Below are positions 1-5,981 of a stretch of 7,003 nucleotides of DNA, piece after piece (the stretch's first letter is position 1; every line of letters begins with the position of its first letter). Below the pieces are notes generated by a model. It was not told where the DNA came from and made no database searches. It was given only the letters and a program-made list of their open reading frames with translations. The translations under genes and the position numbers were made by a program. The stretch is taken from contig SXQI01000026.1 of NCBI GenBank assembly GCA_005793025.1, positions 1-7,003 on the forward strand, in the 5' to 3' direction. Source of the stretch: Verrucomicrobiales bacterium (lineage in GTDB: Bacteria; Verrucomicrobiota; Verrucomicrobiia; Limisphaerales; SXQI01).

Positions 1-306
1 GAACAATTGCCCCGTAAAGCGCAAAAACTCCGCTGGTGTTAGTTTATCGTAAAGAAAAGGAAAGTCCGGCACGTAGGCTAATCGGCGTCTGGCCTCCATG
101 GGTTGTGTTTGAACATCAAACCCAGCAATCTTTGCCTGCCCAGAGCTAGGTTTAATCAACCCCGCAAGCATCTTAATTGTGGTCGTTTTCCCGGCAGCGT
201 TCGGACCTAACACCGCAAAAAACTCGCCCTTTGAAACCGTGAGGCTGAGTTCATTCACGGCGGTTAAATCCCCGAACCGTTTCACTAATTGTACGAGTTC
301 GATCAT
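1..306 (-). CDS. ABC transporter ATP-binding protein, N-terminal part (runs off the left edge)
   Basis: The first 102 codons of an ABC ATPase are visible, starting at ATG 306. The protein would bind and hydrolyse ATP on the cytoplasmic face of the membrane to power a transporter, most likely of the ABC-2 export type judging by sequence style. The Walker A motif is residues 34-42 (GPNAAGKTT); the fourth position is Ala where most relatives have Gly, but the essential GKT is intact. The Q-loop region reads YVPDFPFLYDKLT (residues 78-90), with Asp81 where the usual Gln sits, a variant I know from some ABC-2 ATPases. The signature motif, Walker B and H-loop lie outside the window. The start is 7 nt after the stop of the upstream membrane-anchored protein, so the two are probably co-transcribed. 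No clear Shine-Dalgarno is visible. The substrate cannot be told; a permease gene is expected further left. Confidence 0.93.
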   Translation of the reverse strand, partial: MIELVQLVKRFGDLTAVNELSLTVSKGEFFAVLGPNAAGKTTTIKMLAGLIKPSSGQAKIAGFDVQTQPMEARRRLAYVPDFPFLYDKLTPAEFLRFTGQLF

Positions 307-313
307 GAGGTTT

Positions 314-1123
314 CTAAAGATTCATCAACACATCGCTCACCAGATGGACATCCCCGGGAAGGTCTAACCTTAGAATCTCGCCCACCCGACTTACAATGAT
401 GACGGCTTCATATCGATCGATTAAACGTGCACCTAGACGGTAAACCCTCACTTTTGAATGGCCTAGCTTTAGCCAATCCGTCCGCGCTTCCCACTTCAGA
501 TCGAGCAAGTTAAGGTTCGTCGAGAACCCGCCTGCCAACAGAGTTAGCAGTTCCACCGGAACTTCGACCCCAGCATCGACAAGCAGCTTTTTAGGATCGC
601 GAAATTCGGCGAATTGAACCGTTTTTTTCCACGGTTTTACTCCGTCATCTGTCTTGAAGGTGACTTCACTGACTGCGGATTTTGCATGCACCTCCCACGT
701 GGTGGGTTTGAGAGTTCCTTTCATCATCAGTTCACTCCACATGCGGTTAGTCCCAAATTTGCCGGTCGCATTCACTCGAAGGTGTCCTCCATCATCCGGC
801 AGAAGCACCGTCCCTTCGAGCAAAACTTCATAACCTGCAGGGGCTTCCACCATGCCTTCGAGTTCGTAGGCATCACTCATCCGTTTGCCAACAGCAGTCT
901 CTTTTCCAACACTTGGGGTCCAACGCAAATAACCCATCTTTTTGCCTTGGGTGGAGAGTTCCAGCATCGAATCATCGGGTGCCGTCAAAATCTTCTCCCA
1001 GACTACACTCACAGGAATCTCCGCACCTGCCTCGCTTTGGGCACCAAACTCCGCTCTCCAGAGCAAAGTGCTCATCGTACCCCAAAAAGCCACAAGGACG
1101 AACAGTATCAGTCGGTTCCTCAT
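314..1123 (-). CDS. Membrane-anchored extracytoplasmic protein of unknown function
   Basis: This is a 269-aa protein I do not recognise. It begins MRNR and then has a hydrophobic stretch (about residues 5-21), consistent with a signal anchor or signal peptide that places the rest outside the cytoplasm. The remainder is soluble-looking, with alternating hydrophobic residues that suggest beta structure. The C-terminal segment (about 215-265, including KVRVYRLGARLIDRYEA) ends in a basic and hydrophobic pattern. There is no catalytic motif and no lipobox Cys. It lies 7 nt after the LysM/TPR gene and 7 nt before the ABC ATPase, in the same direction, so it probably works with them. It could be an accessory periplasmic protein of the transporter, but that rests on position only. 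The start ATG at 1123 has only a weak GAG upstream; an overlapping plus-strand reading frame in 614-1156 is judged a shadow. Confidence 0.8.
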   Translation of the reverse strand: MRNRLILFVLVAFWGTMSTLLWRAEFGAQSEAGAEIPVSVVWEKILTAPDDSMLELSTQGKKMGYLRWTPSVGKETAVGKRMSDAYELEGMVEAPAGYEVLLEGTVLLPDDGGHLRVNATGKFGTNRMWSELMMKGTLKPTTWEVHAKSAVSEVTFKTDDGVKPWKKTVQFAEFRDPKKLLVDAGVEVPVELLTLLAGGFSTNLNLLDLKWEARTDWLKLGHSKVRVYRLGARLIDRYEAVIIVSRVGEILRLDLPGDVHLVSDVLMNL

Positions 1124-1130
1124 AAACTCG

Positions 1131-2057
1131 TCATGGACGAGCCGGAGGGACGTTGATGAGTTGCCCCGCTCTCAATTGACCCGCATCGATCCTAGGATTC
1201 ACAGCTTTCAACGCAACCACGCTAACTCCATACTGGGCCGCAATCGTGTCATACGTTTGTCCGGCTTTCACTAGATGCGTCCGATTGGCTACAACTGGCG
1301 CGACACGCCGTTGCGGGGAGGTCGGATTCGGTGCAGTGGGAGTGGGAGAGGGTCGAGTTGCTCTCGTGGCTTGCGGTGACGTGACGGATGGACGGGGCGT
1401 GCTGCGATTTTGGATCCCCGAGGGCCCCGCAGGAACTGCCGGTCGGTTCTGAGGGGTTGTCGGACCCGGCGGCCGAGAATAATTCGTGCTCGCATTCGTC
1501 GCTCCAATGGGTCGGCGTGCTAATAATTCCTTCAACGAGGCCAGTTCAGCTTTCAACGAAGTGCTCTCGAACTTGTTCGTAGCTATCGTCGCACGATTAT
1601 TGGTCATCTCGATCCGGAGCGAAAGGTTTTGGGCAATCAACTGGTCCATCTGCCGTTGCACATCTCGTGCCACAACGCCGTAGGACACGGATTTTGCGAT
1701 GTCGATCTTCATCGCTTCCATGTGCATTTTTACGACTTCACCTAAATCGGATTTTGGACGCAGCTTGAGATACCGATCCAGATGATAAATTGCTGCGATA
1801 GGATCATACACCTTGTCTTTGTAAATCATTCCCAATTCGAAATGCGCTAGCGCGGAGTTTGGATTATTGTTCAAAACGCGCAAATAAGACTCTGCCGCTC
1901 CCGAGTAATCATAACTTCGAAATCGGTTCTTACCTTCGATAAAATGGGGGTCTTTGTCTTCTTCGAAGGGCTTCTGAGAGTTTGGAAAACATCCACTCCA
2001 AACAAACCCGAAACAGGACAATAAAAGGATGCGCCAAATTACTGGCCAATTACTCAT
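1131..2057 (-). CDS. TPR and LysM domain envelope protein, probable lipoprotein
   Basis: This 308-aa protein probably binds peptidoglycan. The N-terminus is hydrophobic (residues 6-20) and is followed by SGC with Cys23, a plausible lipid-attachment site; Trp at -3 is not the canonical lipobox residue, so a lipoprotein is likely but not certain. Residues 38-102 have a TPR-like pattern (FRSYDYSGAAESYLRVLNNNP, then LGMIYKDK and AAIYHLDRYLKLRP). Residues about 130-180 are heptad-like and probably coiled coil. Residues 183-257 are a Pro/Thr/Ser/Arg-rich linker. The C-terminus is a LysM domain (260-304: HLVKAGQTYDTIAAQYGVS, then NPRI and GQLINVP), a module that binds GlcNAc-containing glycans. It is followed after 7 nt by the anchored unknown protein. 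It is separated by 72 bp from the upstream protease gene and may have its own promoter. No Shine-Dalgarno precedes the ATG. Confidence 0.9.
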   Translation of the reverse strand: MSNWPVIWRILLLSCFGFVWSGCFPNSQKPFEEDKDPHFIEGKNRFRSYDYSGAAESYLRVLNNNPNSALAHFELGMIYKDKVYDPIAAIYHLDRYLKLRPKSDLGEVVKMHMEAMKIDIAKSVSYGVVARDVQRQMDQLIAQNLSLRIEMTNNRATIATNKFESTSLKAELASLKELLARRPIGATNASTNYSRPPGPTTPQNRPAVPAGPSGIQNRSTPRPSVTSPQATRATRPSPTPTAPNPTSPQRRVAPVVANRTHLVKAGQTYDTIAAQYGVSVVALKAVNPRIDAGQLRAGQLINVPPARP

Positions 2058-2063
2058 GGGCGC

Positions 2064-2092
2064 AAATTAAGCCAACCCGTCCTCCGACGCAA
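2064..2092 (-). promoter_or_regulatory. Possible promoter of the LysM lipoprotein gene, giving a near-leaderless mRNA
   Basis: Reading the minus strand, TTGCGT (2092-2087) and TAATTT (2069-2064) are separated by 17 bp. The -10-like hexamer is the same as the one proposed for mraZ. It ends 6 nt before the ATG at 2057, so transcription would start at or next to the start codon, which fits the lack of a ribosome binding site. Both hexamers are imperfect; this is inference. Confidence 0.3.
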
Positions 2093-2129
2093 TCACGCGA
2101 TGAAATCAACTGGAGCCACTCACAAAAAT

Positions 2130-3905
2130 CTACGGAGGTAGGAGTTGTAGTCGGTAAAATTTCACAACCCCGGGAGTGCTCACGTCCAGATACGAGGTAA
2201 CATCTCCCGCTGCTGTCACCGGCGATCCCAAAACTTTCCATGCCTGCTTGGAGCTAAATTCAGGTCTTGAATAAATCGCATACCGTCGTCCCACATCGCT
2301 CCTCCACTCCAACTTAGATCCCTGACTTGTCATCTGCACCGATCGAATCAGAAAACTCACGGAACTTGAATCCGTGGGGTTAGTCCCGCTCGCCGCCTCA
2401 AATTGATTACTGAAACCATCCGCATCTGCATCAAATCCCGGTGCAGCATTCGCCGCAGTCCACAGTGGAAAAAATCGACGTTGGAAAGAGTCGTCTAACC
2501 CATCATAATTATTGTCCGAAACGTTAGGCAAAATCTCGAGATAACCATTGGCATAAGCCACATCTCCACCACGACGGATAACGAACGACCGAAGGCCTGG
2601 AGTCGCATTAGTCGCCACCGAAGCGAATGCCACCAATGCATGGATATTATTCTGAAATCGGTTGGTTAAAAACTGTGTCGGCCCCACTGTTATCCCATCC
2701 CCTGTCACGCTGAGCGTGGTGCCCGGAGTCACATTAGTTGATGCGATTCCGATATAAAAATTCTGCCTTCCCAAAGTCACTTTCATCGCGGTCCGATCCC
2801 GAGTTTCCGCCCCTGGAACTGTGTCTGGGTTGTTCAAACCCATAATCCGTAACGGAGGGACCCCCGAAACAACCGTTAAATTGACTATGGACTTTTGAGC
2901 CCCCATAACCACTGCTGCAACCTGAGCAGACGGACGAAAACTTGTATTCGCACCGACGAAATCTCCCGAGACATCCCTACCCCGAAACAACGATAACCCG
3001 TCCGTCGCTGTTGGGGGATCCAAAGGGGTCGCTCGGATTTGATAACTTCCCACGGGAAGTGCCTCCAAACTGTAACTGCCGTCCACCGCAGAAACGGTTC
3101 CCGCCACAATGTTTCCCTGCAATGACTCCGCAAAAATTGCAGCTCCAAAAACGCCTTGTGTCCCTGCCATCACTTTACCACCTATTGCCCCAATCTGAGT
3201 CCTAAATGGGCCCAATGGATAAAGAAACCGGACAGCCGCGATTTCATCCGCCGAAAGACCAATTGCCGTACTCAATCCGTTTGCTGCTGGAATCACTGTT
3301 CCGCCACCTACTGGCGTGTGATCCAACCCAATTAGGTGGCCGATTTCATGCAACGCAACCGCCTCGACAAATTGCTCCGCCGTGCGTGTGTTTGTGATCG
3401 AAGTAAACCAAGAATAATCAAGCCCATTGAACACAACGTCGGCCTCGAGGATGTTATTGTCCACATCCAGTTCCACCGCCGTGTAACCCCGCAAATTCGT
3501 CAAATCTACTCCTCCCACCAGCCTCGACTTCTTCGCCCAAAAAACAAGATTGGTTTTGTCACCGGTGACGAGCAATTCCCCTTTCGGAGCTAATCCAGCG
3601 TCTTCGAACCGAAGGGATGTCCCCGACACCGCTTGCCATTGAGCGAAACATGCGCGCACCGCGTTCAACTCCGCATCACGATTCGCCGTGGACCACGCAT
3701 CGGTCGCCAAATAATATCGGATCGCCTTGGTCGTTGGATTCACCAATCGACCATCATAAGCCACACCCACAGGATTCCACTTCAACACCTTGCCGTCCCC
3801 GTTGATATAGGGGACGAAACCGGCAATATCGTGAACAAAGCCACCCCAACCAAAGGCGCACACAATCCACCAATGCCAGCTCAGTTTTTGAAGAAAGTGT
3901 TTCAT
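2130..3905 (-). CDS. Secreted matrixin-like zinc metalloprotease (M10 type) with C-terminal accessory domains
   Basis: This 591-aa protein should hydrolyse peptide bonds outside the cytoplasm. It starts with a basic, Trp-rich hydrophobic signal peptide (about residues 1-29). The catalytic domain covers about 40-230 and carries the zinc motif HEIGHLIGLDH at 186-196 (ligands His186, His190, His196; catalytic Glu187). It ends with LSADEIAAVRFLYP (217-230), a typical end of bacterial matrixins. The Met-turn expected after the zinc motif reads GGGTVIPAA (200-208), without Met. Residues 237-296 resemble a carboxypeptidase-regulatory-like beta domain (DGSYSLEALPVGSYQIRATP). A beta-rich region follows to about 460. 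Then come Asp-rich, calcium-binding-like repeats (DNNYDGLDD 464-472, DADADGFSNQFE 492-503), and a C-terminal domain ending in VKFYRLQLLPP. The ATG overlaps the stop of the preceding exported protein as ATGA, so translation is coupled. GAAAGG lies unusually close to the ATG. Confidence 0.92.
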   Translation of the reverse strand: MKHFLQKLSWHWWIVCAFGWGGFVHDIAGFVPYINGDGKVLKWNPVGVAYDGRLVNPTTKAIRYYLATDAWSTANRDAELNAVRACFAQWQAVSGTSLRFEDAGLAPKGELLVTGDKTNLVFWAKKSRLVGGVDLTNLRGYTAVELDVDNNILEADVVFNGLDYSWFTSITNTRTAEQFVEAVALHEIGHLIGLDHTPVGGGTVIPAANGLSTAIGLSADEIAAVRFLYPLGPFRTQIGAIGGKVMAGTQGVFGAAIFAESLQGNIVAGTVSAVDGSYSLEALPVGSYQIRATPLDPPTATDGLSLFRGRDVSGDFVGANTSFRPSAQVAAVVMGAQKSIVNLTVVSGVPPLRIMGLNNPDTVPGAETRDRTAMKVTLGRQNFYIGIASTNVTPGTTLSVTGDGITVGPTQFLTNRFQNNIHALVAFASVATNATPGLRSFVIRRGGDVAYANGYLEILPNVSDNNYDGLDDSFQRRFFPLWTAANAAPGFDADADGFSNQFEAASGTNPTDSSSVSFLIRSVQMTSQGSKLEWRSDVGRRYAIYSRPEFSSKQAWKVLGSPVTAAGDVTSYLDVSTPGVVKFYRLQLLPP

Positions 3906-4456
3906 TGCCTTTCAGCGTTGATCTCCATTACGCGTCGCTTGAACTCCTCGATCCCGACTCTCGGAGAAGTCAGAATCCAACAATCCCGATTCGTTCGATC
4001 CGACTCGACTCCTAGTTTCCCCTGACCGAACCCTACCAAAACCCAACGCCGATCCTCTGCTTGTTTCAGAAAAACTAAACAAGTCTCATCCAGCGCGAAC
4101 TCCGGCTGCCCTGTCACCACAACTTTTCGCTCCCCCAACACTCCGCCCGGGACGTAAAACGAAACCGAATTCGTCGCTTGGAGTGATCCTTTCCACACGT
4201 CCTCTAGGTCCAAACTCAAAGTGGTCTGGATCCCTGTTGCTTCCAGATTTGCCACAGTCTTGCTCACCACTCGCCCCAGAACCACCAATTCCGCACCCCG
4301 AACCAGCTCCGACACCGTCCAGTTCCTTAATGGAGCCTCGCCGAAGTTTACCTGTACAATTCCCAACACCAAACAAACGCTCAGAAACTTGGAACAGGCT
4401 CGGATAGCCCAAGAAAAAGGCAGGGAATGGATCCGTCCAAAGTCCGCTTTCTGCAT
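3902..4456 (-). CDS. Small exported protein of unknown function, coupled to the metalloprotease
   Basis: A 184-aa protein with a signal-peptide-like segment (residues about 20-40, KFLSVCLVLGIVQV followed by GEA) after a long basic N-terminus. The core resembles a family I have seen next to matrixin-type proteases: AELVVLGRV (55-63), DVWKG (86-90), YVPGG (101-105), PEFALDETCLVFL (118-130) and VGFGQGKL (141-148). I cannot give it a verified name. It reads as a compact beta-rich domain with no catalytic motif. Its stop overlaps the protease start (ATGA), which suggests fixed stoichiometry; a chaperone, inhibitor or docking partner is possible but unproven. Start choice: the frame is open up to 4606, but that would overlap queA by 119 bp. 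ATG 4456 gives the best export signal and lies 31 nt after queA. ATG 4507 (20-bp overlap with queA) is the alternative. Neither has a convincing Shine-Dalgarno. Confidence 0.75.
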   Translation of the reverse strand: MQKADFGRIHSLPFSWAIRACSKFLSVCLVLGIVQVNFGEAPLRNWTVSELVRGAELVVLGRVVSKTVANLEATGIQTTLSLDLEDVWKGSLQATNSVSFYVPGGVLGERKVVVTGQPEFALDETCLVFLKQAEDRRWVLVGFGQGKLGVESDRTNRDCWILTSPRVGIEEFKRRVMEINAERQ

Positions 4457-4487
4457 GGAGGAAGGATTCGACGCAATCGGATTGAAA

Positions 4488-5573
4488 TCAACTAATAAAC
4501 ATCGCATCCCCGTAGCTAAAAAACCTGTATTGTTCTTTGACGGCCTGATGGTAGGTCTCAAGGCATTTTTCGCGACCCTCTGACCTTCCTGGCGTGAAAA
4601 AAGCACTCACCAGCATCAGCAAAGTGGATTGGGGAAGGTGAAAATTGGTCAACAACGCATCTACAACAGCAAATTTGCGGGGGGGATACACAAATAACCG
4701 TGTCCGGAGCCATCGACCCGCTGCTTGTTCCAAACCAATCTCAGCAGCGGATTCGAGAACCCGCAGGGAAGTGGTTCCGACAGCTACAACCCGGCCTCCC
4801 TGTGATCGACAGGTTTGAATTGCTTTCAGCGTTTCTTGGGGAAGAAAGTAGCGTTCCTCGTGCATGATGTGACCTTCGAGTGTGGCCGATTTAACAGGAG
4901 CAAAGGTACCCGCACCCACATGCAACGTCACGGGGGCGACTTGGATTCCTTGTTTTTGGAGGGCATCCAAATGCTCAGTGGTAAAATGAAGCCCGGCAGT
5001 CGGAGCTGCCACCGCCCCCAAAACTTTGGCGTATACCGTCTGGTACCTTTCCTGATCCTCCGCAGCGGTCGGTCCGGCAAGACGTTTGATATAAGGGGGG
5101 AGCGGGACCTCGCCATACGCATCCAGCAACCCGAGGAGGTTGGTGTGATGATGAAAACGAATTCGACATTCCCCCGTTACAGTTTTTTCCATTACCTCAG
5201 CACGGATTCCGGCGTGAGAACCATCGAGTCGCAACAGATCAATAAACGCACCCTGTGGGAAGCGTTTGGATGGACGCAGGAGGGTCCACCATTCGTTCTC
5301 ATGGAGCTCCTCCAGTAGGAATATTTCCACGGCACTGCCAGTCCCCGGCCTTGTGCCTCGTAAACGAGCGGGAATCACGCGAGAATTGTTCACGATAAGC
5401 AAATCCCCTGAATTCAACTCGCCCGCTAAACCGCTAAATCGTTCGTGCCGAATGGTTCCGCTCTCTCGTCCGTAGATCAGTAATCTCGAACCCTCCCGTC
5501 TCTCCGAGGGATGTTGAGCGATTAACTGGGTAGGAAGTTCGTAATTAAAATCGATTGTGTGCAACCCTGTCAC
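4488..5573 (-). CDS. queA: S-adenosylmethionine:tRNA ribosyltransferase-isomerase
   Basis: QueA transfers and isomerises the ribosyl group of S-adenosylmethionine onto 7-aminomethyl-7-deazaguanine at tRNA position 34, forming epoxyqueuosine in the cytoplasm. At 361 aa the protein is of normal full length. Family motifs are present throughout: YELPTQLIAQHP (11-22), GDLLIVNNSRVIPARL (56-71), GEVPLPPYIKR (154-164), RYQTVYAKVLGAVAAPTAGL (176-195), LHVGAGTFAPV (217-227), GGRVVAVGTTSLRVLE (259-274), LLTNFHLPQSTLLMLVSAF (307-325) and YRFFSYGDAMFI (349-360). The start is GTG at 5573; TTG at 5564 is an in-frame alternative, and a TAA lies just upstream in frame. Neither start has a good ribosome binding site. 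The gene is divergent from mraZ and probably leads the minus-strand operon. Confidence 0.97.
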   Translation of the reverse strand: MTGLHTIDFNYELPTQLIAQHPSERREGSRLLIYGRESGTIRHERFSGLAGELNSGDLLIVNNSRVIPARLRGTRPGTGSAVEIFLLEELHENEWWTLLRPSKRFPQGAFIDLLRLDGSHAGIRAEVMEKTVTGECRIRFHHHTNLLGLLDAYGEVPLPPYIKRLAGPTAAEDQERYQTVYAKVLGAVAAPTAGLHFTTEHLDALQKQGIQVAPVTLHVGAGTFAPVKSATLEGHIMHEERYFLPQETLKAIQTCRSQGGRVVAVGTTSLRVLESAAEIGLEQAAGRWLRTRLFVYPPRKFAVVDALLTNFHLPQSTLLMLVSAFFTPGRSEGREKCLETYHQAVKEQYRFFSYGDAMFIS

Positions 5574-5630
5574 TTGGAAGGCAGATTACGCAATGGAACC
5601 ATGGGTGGCAATGGTCCTAAAAACCATTTG

Positions 5631-5645
5631 TGGGGGAAAGTGGGA
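5631..5645 (+). promoter_or_regulatory. Possible minor MraZ site upstream of queA
   Basis: TGGGG (5631-5635) and TGGGA (5641-5645) are spaced exactly 10 bp apart, the same unit and period as the main operator. The pair lies about 60 bp upstream of the queA start, in its leader or promoter. Only two units are present, so chance is a real possibility. Confidence 0.25.
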
Positions 5646-5836
5646 CAGATTCTGATTCTTTGATCCAGCCTCAGAACTTCGTAACAGGATCCAAATCGAT
5701 CGAGTTATTCCCAACGTATCCTCCGTCACCAGATTCTTTGATTAATTCTTATGTTGCTGATTTCAAGATGTTTACAACTTCTGATTCACGAATGCCACAC
5801 ACACAGCAAGTTGGTAATCGGAATACAGGAACAAAA

Positions 5837-5850
5837 AACAACGAGTTGTT
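5837..5850. repeat. Short palindrome AACAAC-GA-GTTGTT
   Basis: Two perfect 6-bp arms with a 2-bp centre, overlapping the first DnaA-box-like site. It may be an operator for an unknown dimeric regulator, or simply part of the AT-rich upstream region. Confidence 0.5.
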
Positions 5851-5854
5851 CACA
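5846..5854 (+). promoter_or_regulatory. DnaA-box-like site TTGTTCACA
   Basis: Matches TTGTNCACA, the DnaA box form common in higher-GC bacteria. It is paired with an inverted second site 15 bp downstream and lies about 50 bp upstream of the mraZ -35 element. Confidence 0.45.
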
Positions 5855-5857
5855 TGG

Positions 5858-5879
5858 ATTATTCTCGGTTGTGAATAAT
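5858..5879. repeat. Inverted repeat ATTATTC-N8-GAATAAT
   Basis: Perfect 7-bp arms (5858-5864 and 5873-5879) around an 8-nt loop. It is AT-only apart from one G/C pair per arm and has no T-run after it, so a terminator is unlikely. It overlaps the second DnaA-box-like site and may be an operator or a DNA-unwinding element. Confidence 0.5.
5870..5878 (-). promoter_or_regulatory. DnaA box TTATTCACA (reverse strand)
   Basis: The plus strand reads TGTGAATAA, whose complement TTATTCACA fully matches the general DnaA box TTATNCACA. It faces the TTGTTCACA site at 5846-5854, giving an inverted pair upstream of the dcw promoter. Confidence 0.5.
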
Positions 5880-5895
5880 TTATCTTGAAATCTTC

Positions 5896-5935
5896 AAAAA
5901 AACCGTTGACCACGGTGGGGCATAGTGGGTAATTT
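5896..5935 (+). promoter_or_regulatory. Predicted mraZ promoter
   Basis: An A7 tract (5896-5902), possibly an UP element, precedes a -35 TTGACC (5906-5911; five of six to consensus). After an 18-bp spacer there is a -10-like TAATTT (5930-5935), which keeps the important T1, A2 and T6. Transcription would start near 5942, leaving a leader of about 40 nt before the ATG at 5982. The spacer and start region are filled with MraZ repeats, as expected for autorepression. Confidence 0.6.
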
Positions 5936-5960
5936 TGGGGCGTTGTGGGGCAGTAGGGGA
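5916..5960 (+). promoter_or_regulatory. MraZ operator: TGGGN repeats with 10-bp period
   Basis: TGGGG (5916), TGGGT (5926), TGGGG (5936) and TGGGG (5946) recur exactly every 10 bp, followed by a degenerate GGGGA in register at 5956. MraZ proteins are known to bind tandem TGGGN units with 5-nt spacers upstream of their own gene. The array covers the promoter spacer, the -10 and the predicted start site, so bound MraZ should block RNA polymerase. Confidence 0.88.
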
Positions 5961-5981
5961 CGTAAACCCGTGCTTCACGTT

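Larger units (their letters stand above)
5574..5981. other. Divergent control region between queA and mraZ
   Basis: About 400 bp without a convincing gene, richer in A and T than its flanks. From left to right it holds a two-copy TGGGN pair (5631-5645), an 11-nt direct repeat GATTCTTTGAT (5654-5664 and 5732-5742), an 11-bp inverted repeat pair (5759-5769 and 5882-5892), a short palindrome (5837-5850), two DnaA-box-like sites (5846-5854, 5870-5878), an A-tract with a promoter, and the MraZ repeat operator (5916-5960). An 82-codon open frame at 5630-5878 has no protein-like features. I found no clear queA promoter, terminator or preQ1 riboswitch. Confidence 0.85.

Noticed and set aside
614..1156. 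180-codon plus-strand frame opposite the anchored protein
   Set aside because: It is antisense to a gene that fits the operon and shows no domain; His/Phe/Arg-rich content is typical of a shadow frame.
1320..1460. GTGGGAG-type repeats as further MraZ sites
   Set aside because: They lie inside the Pro/Thr-rich linker codons of the LysM protein and do not keep a 10-bp period.
2058..2129. Intrinsic terminator after the metalloprotease gene
   Set aside because: There is no GC-rich stem followed by a T-run on the minus strand in this 72-bp gap.
4457..4606. Longer N-terminus for the 184-aa exported protein
   Set aside because: It would overlap the end of queA by 119 bp and bury the export signal about 70 residues from the start.
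4815..5318. 167-codon plus-strand frame opposite queA
   Set aside because: queA is unmistakable on the other strand over this whole stretch.
5574..5700. preQ1 riboswitch in the queA leader
   Set aside because: I looked for the short C-rich hairpin and A-rich tail of preQ1 classes on the minus strand and found no convincing match; only a 5-bp stem (5610-5614 with 5624-5628) is present.
5630..5878. 82-codon plus-strand frame in the queA-mraZ gap
   Set aside because: It has a GTG start with no ribosome binding site and no recognisable protein pattern, and it covers the DNA that holds repeats and DnaA-like boxes.
5858..5879. Intrinsic terminator upstream of mraZ
   Set aside because: The stem is AT-rich and is not followed by a clear T-run, and no gene ends here on either strand.
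5837..5892. Replication origin
   Set aside because: There are only two strong DnaA-like boxes and no dnaA, dnaN or gidA neighbour; a regulatory role fits better.
5925..5981. Upstream GTG start for mraZ adding 19 residues
   Set aside because: It lies within the second MraZ repeat and upstream of the predicted transcription start. The added residues are encoded by operator DNA and do not resemble the MraZ family N-terminus.
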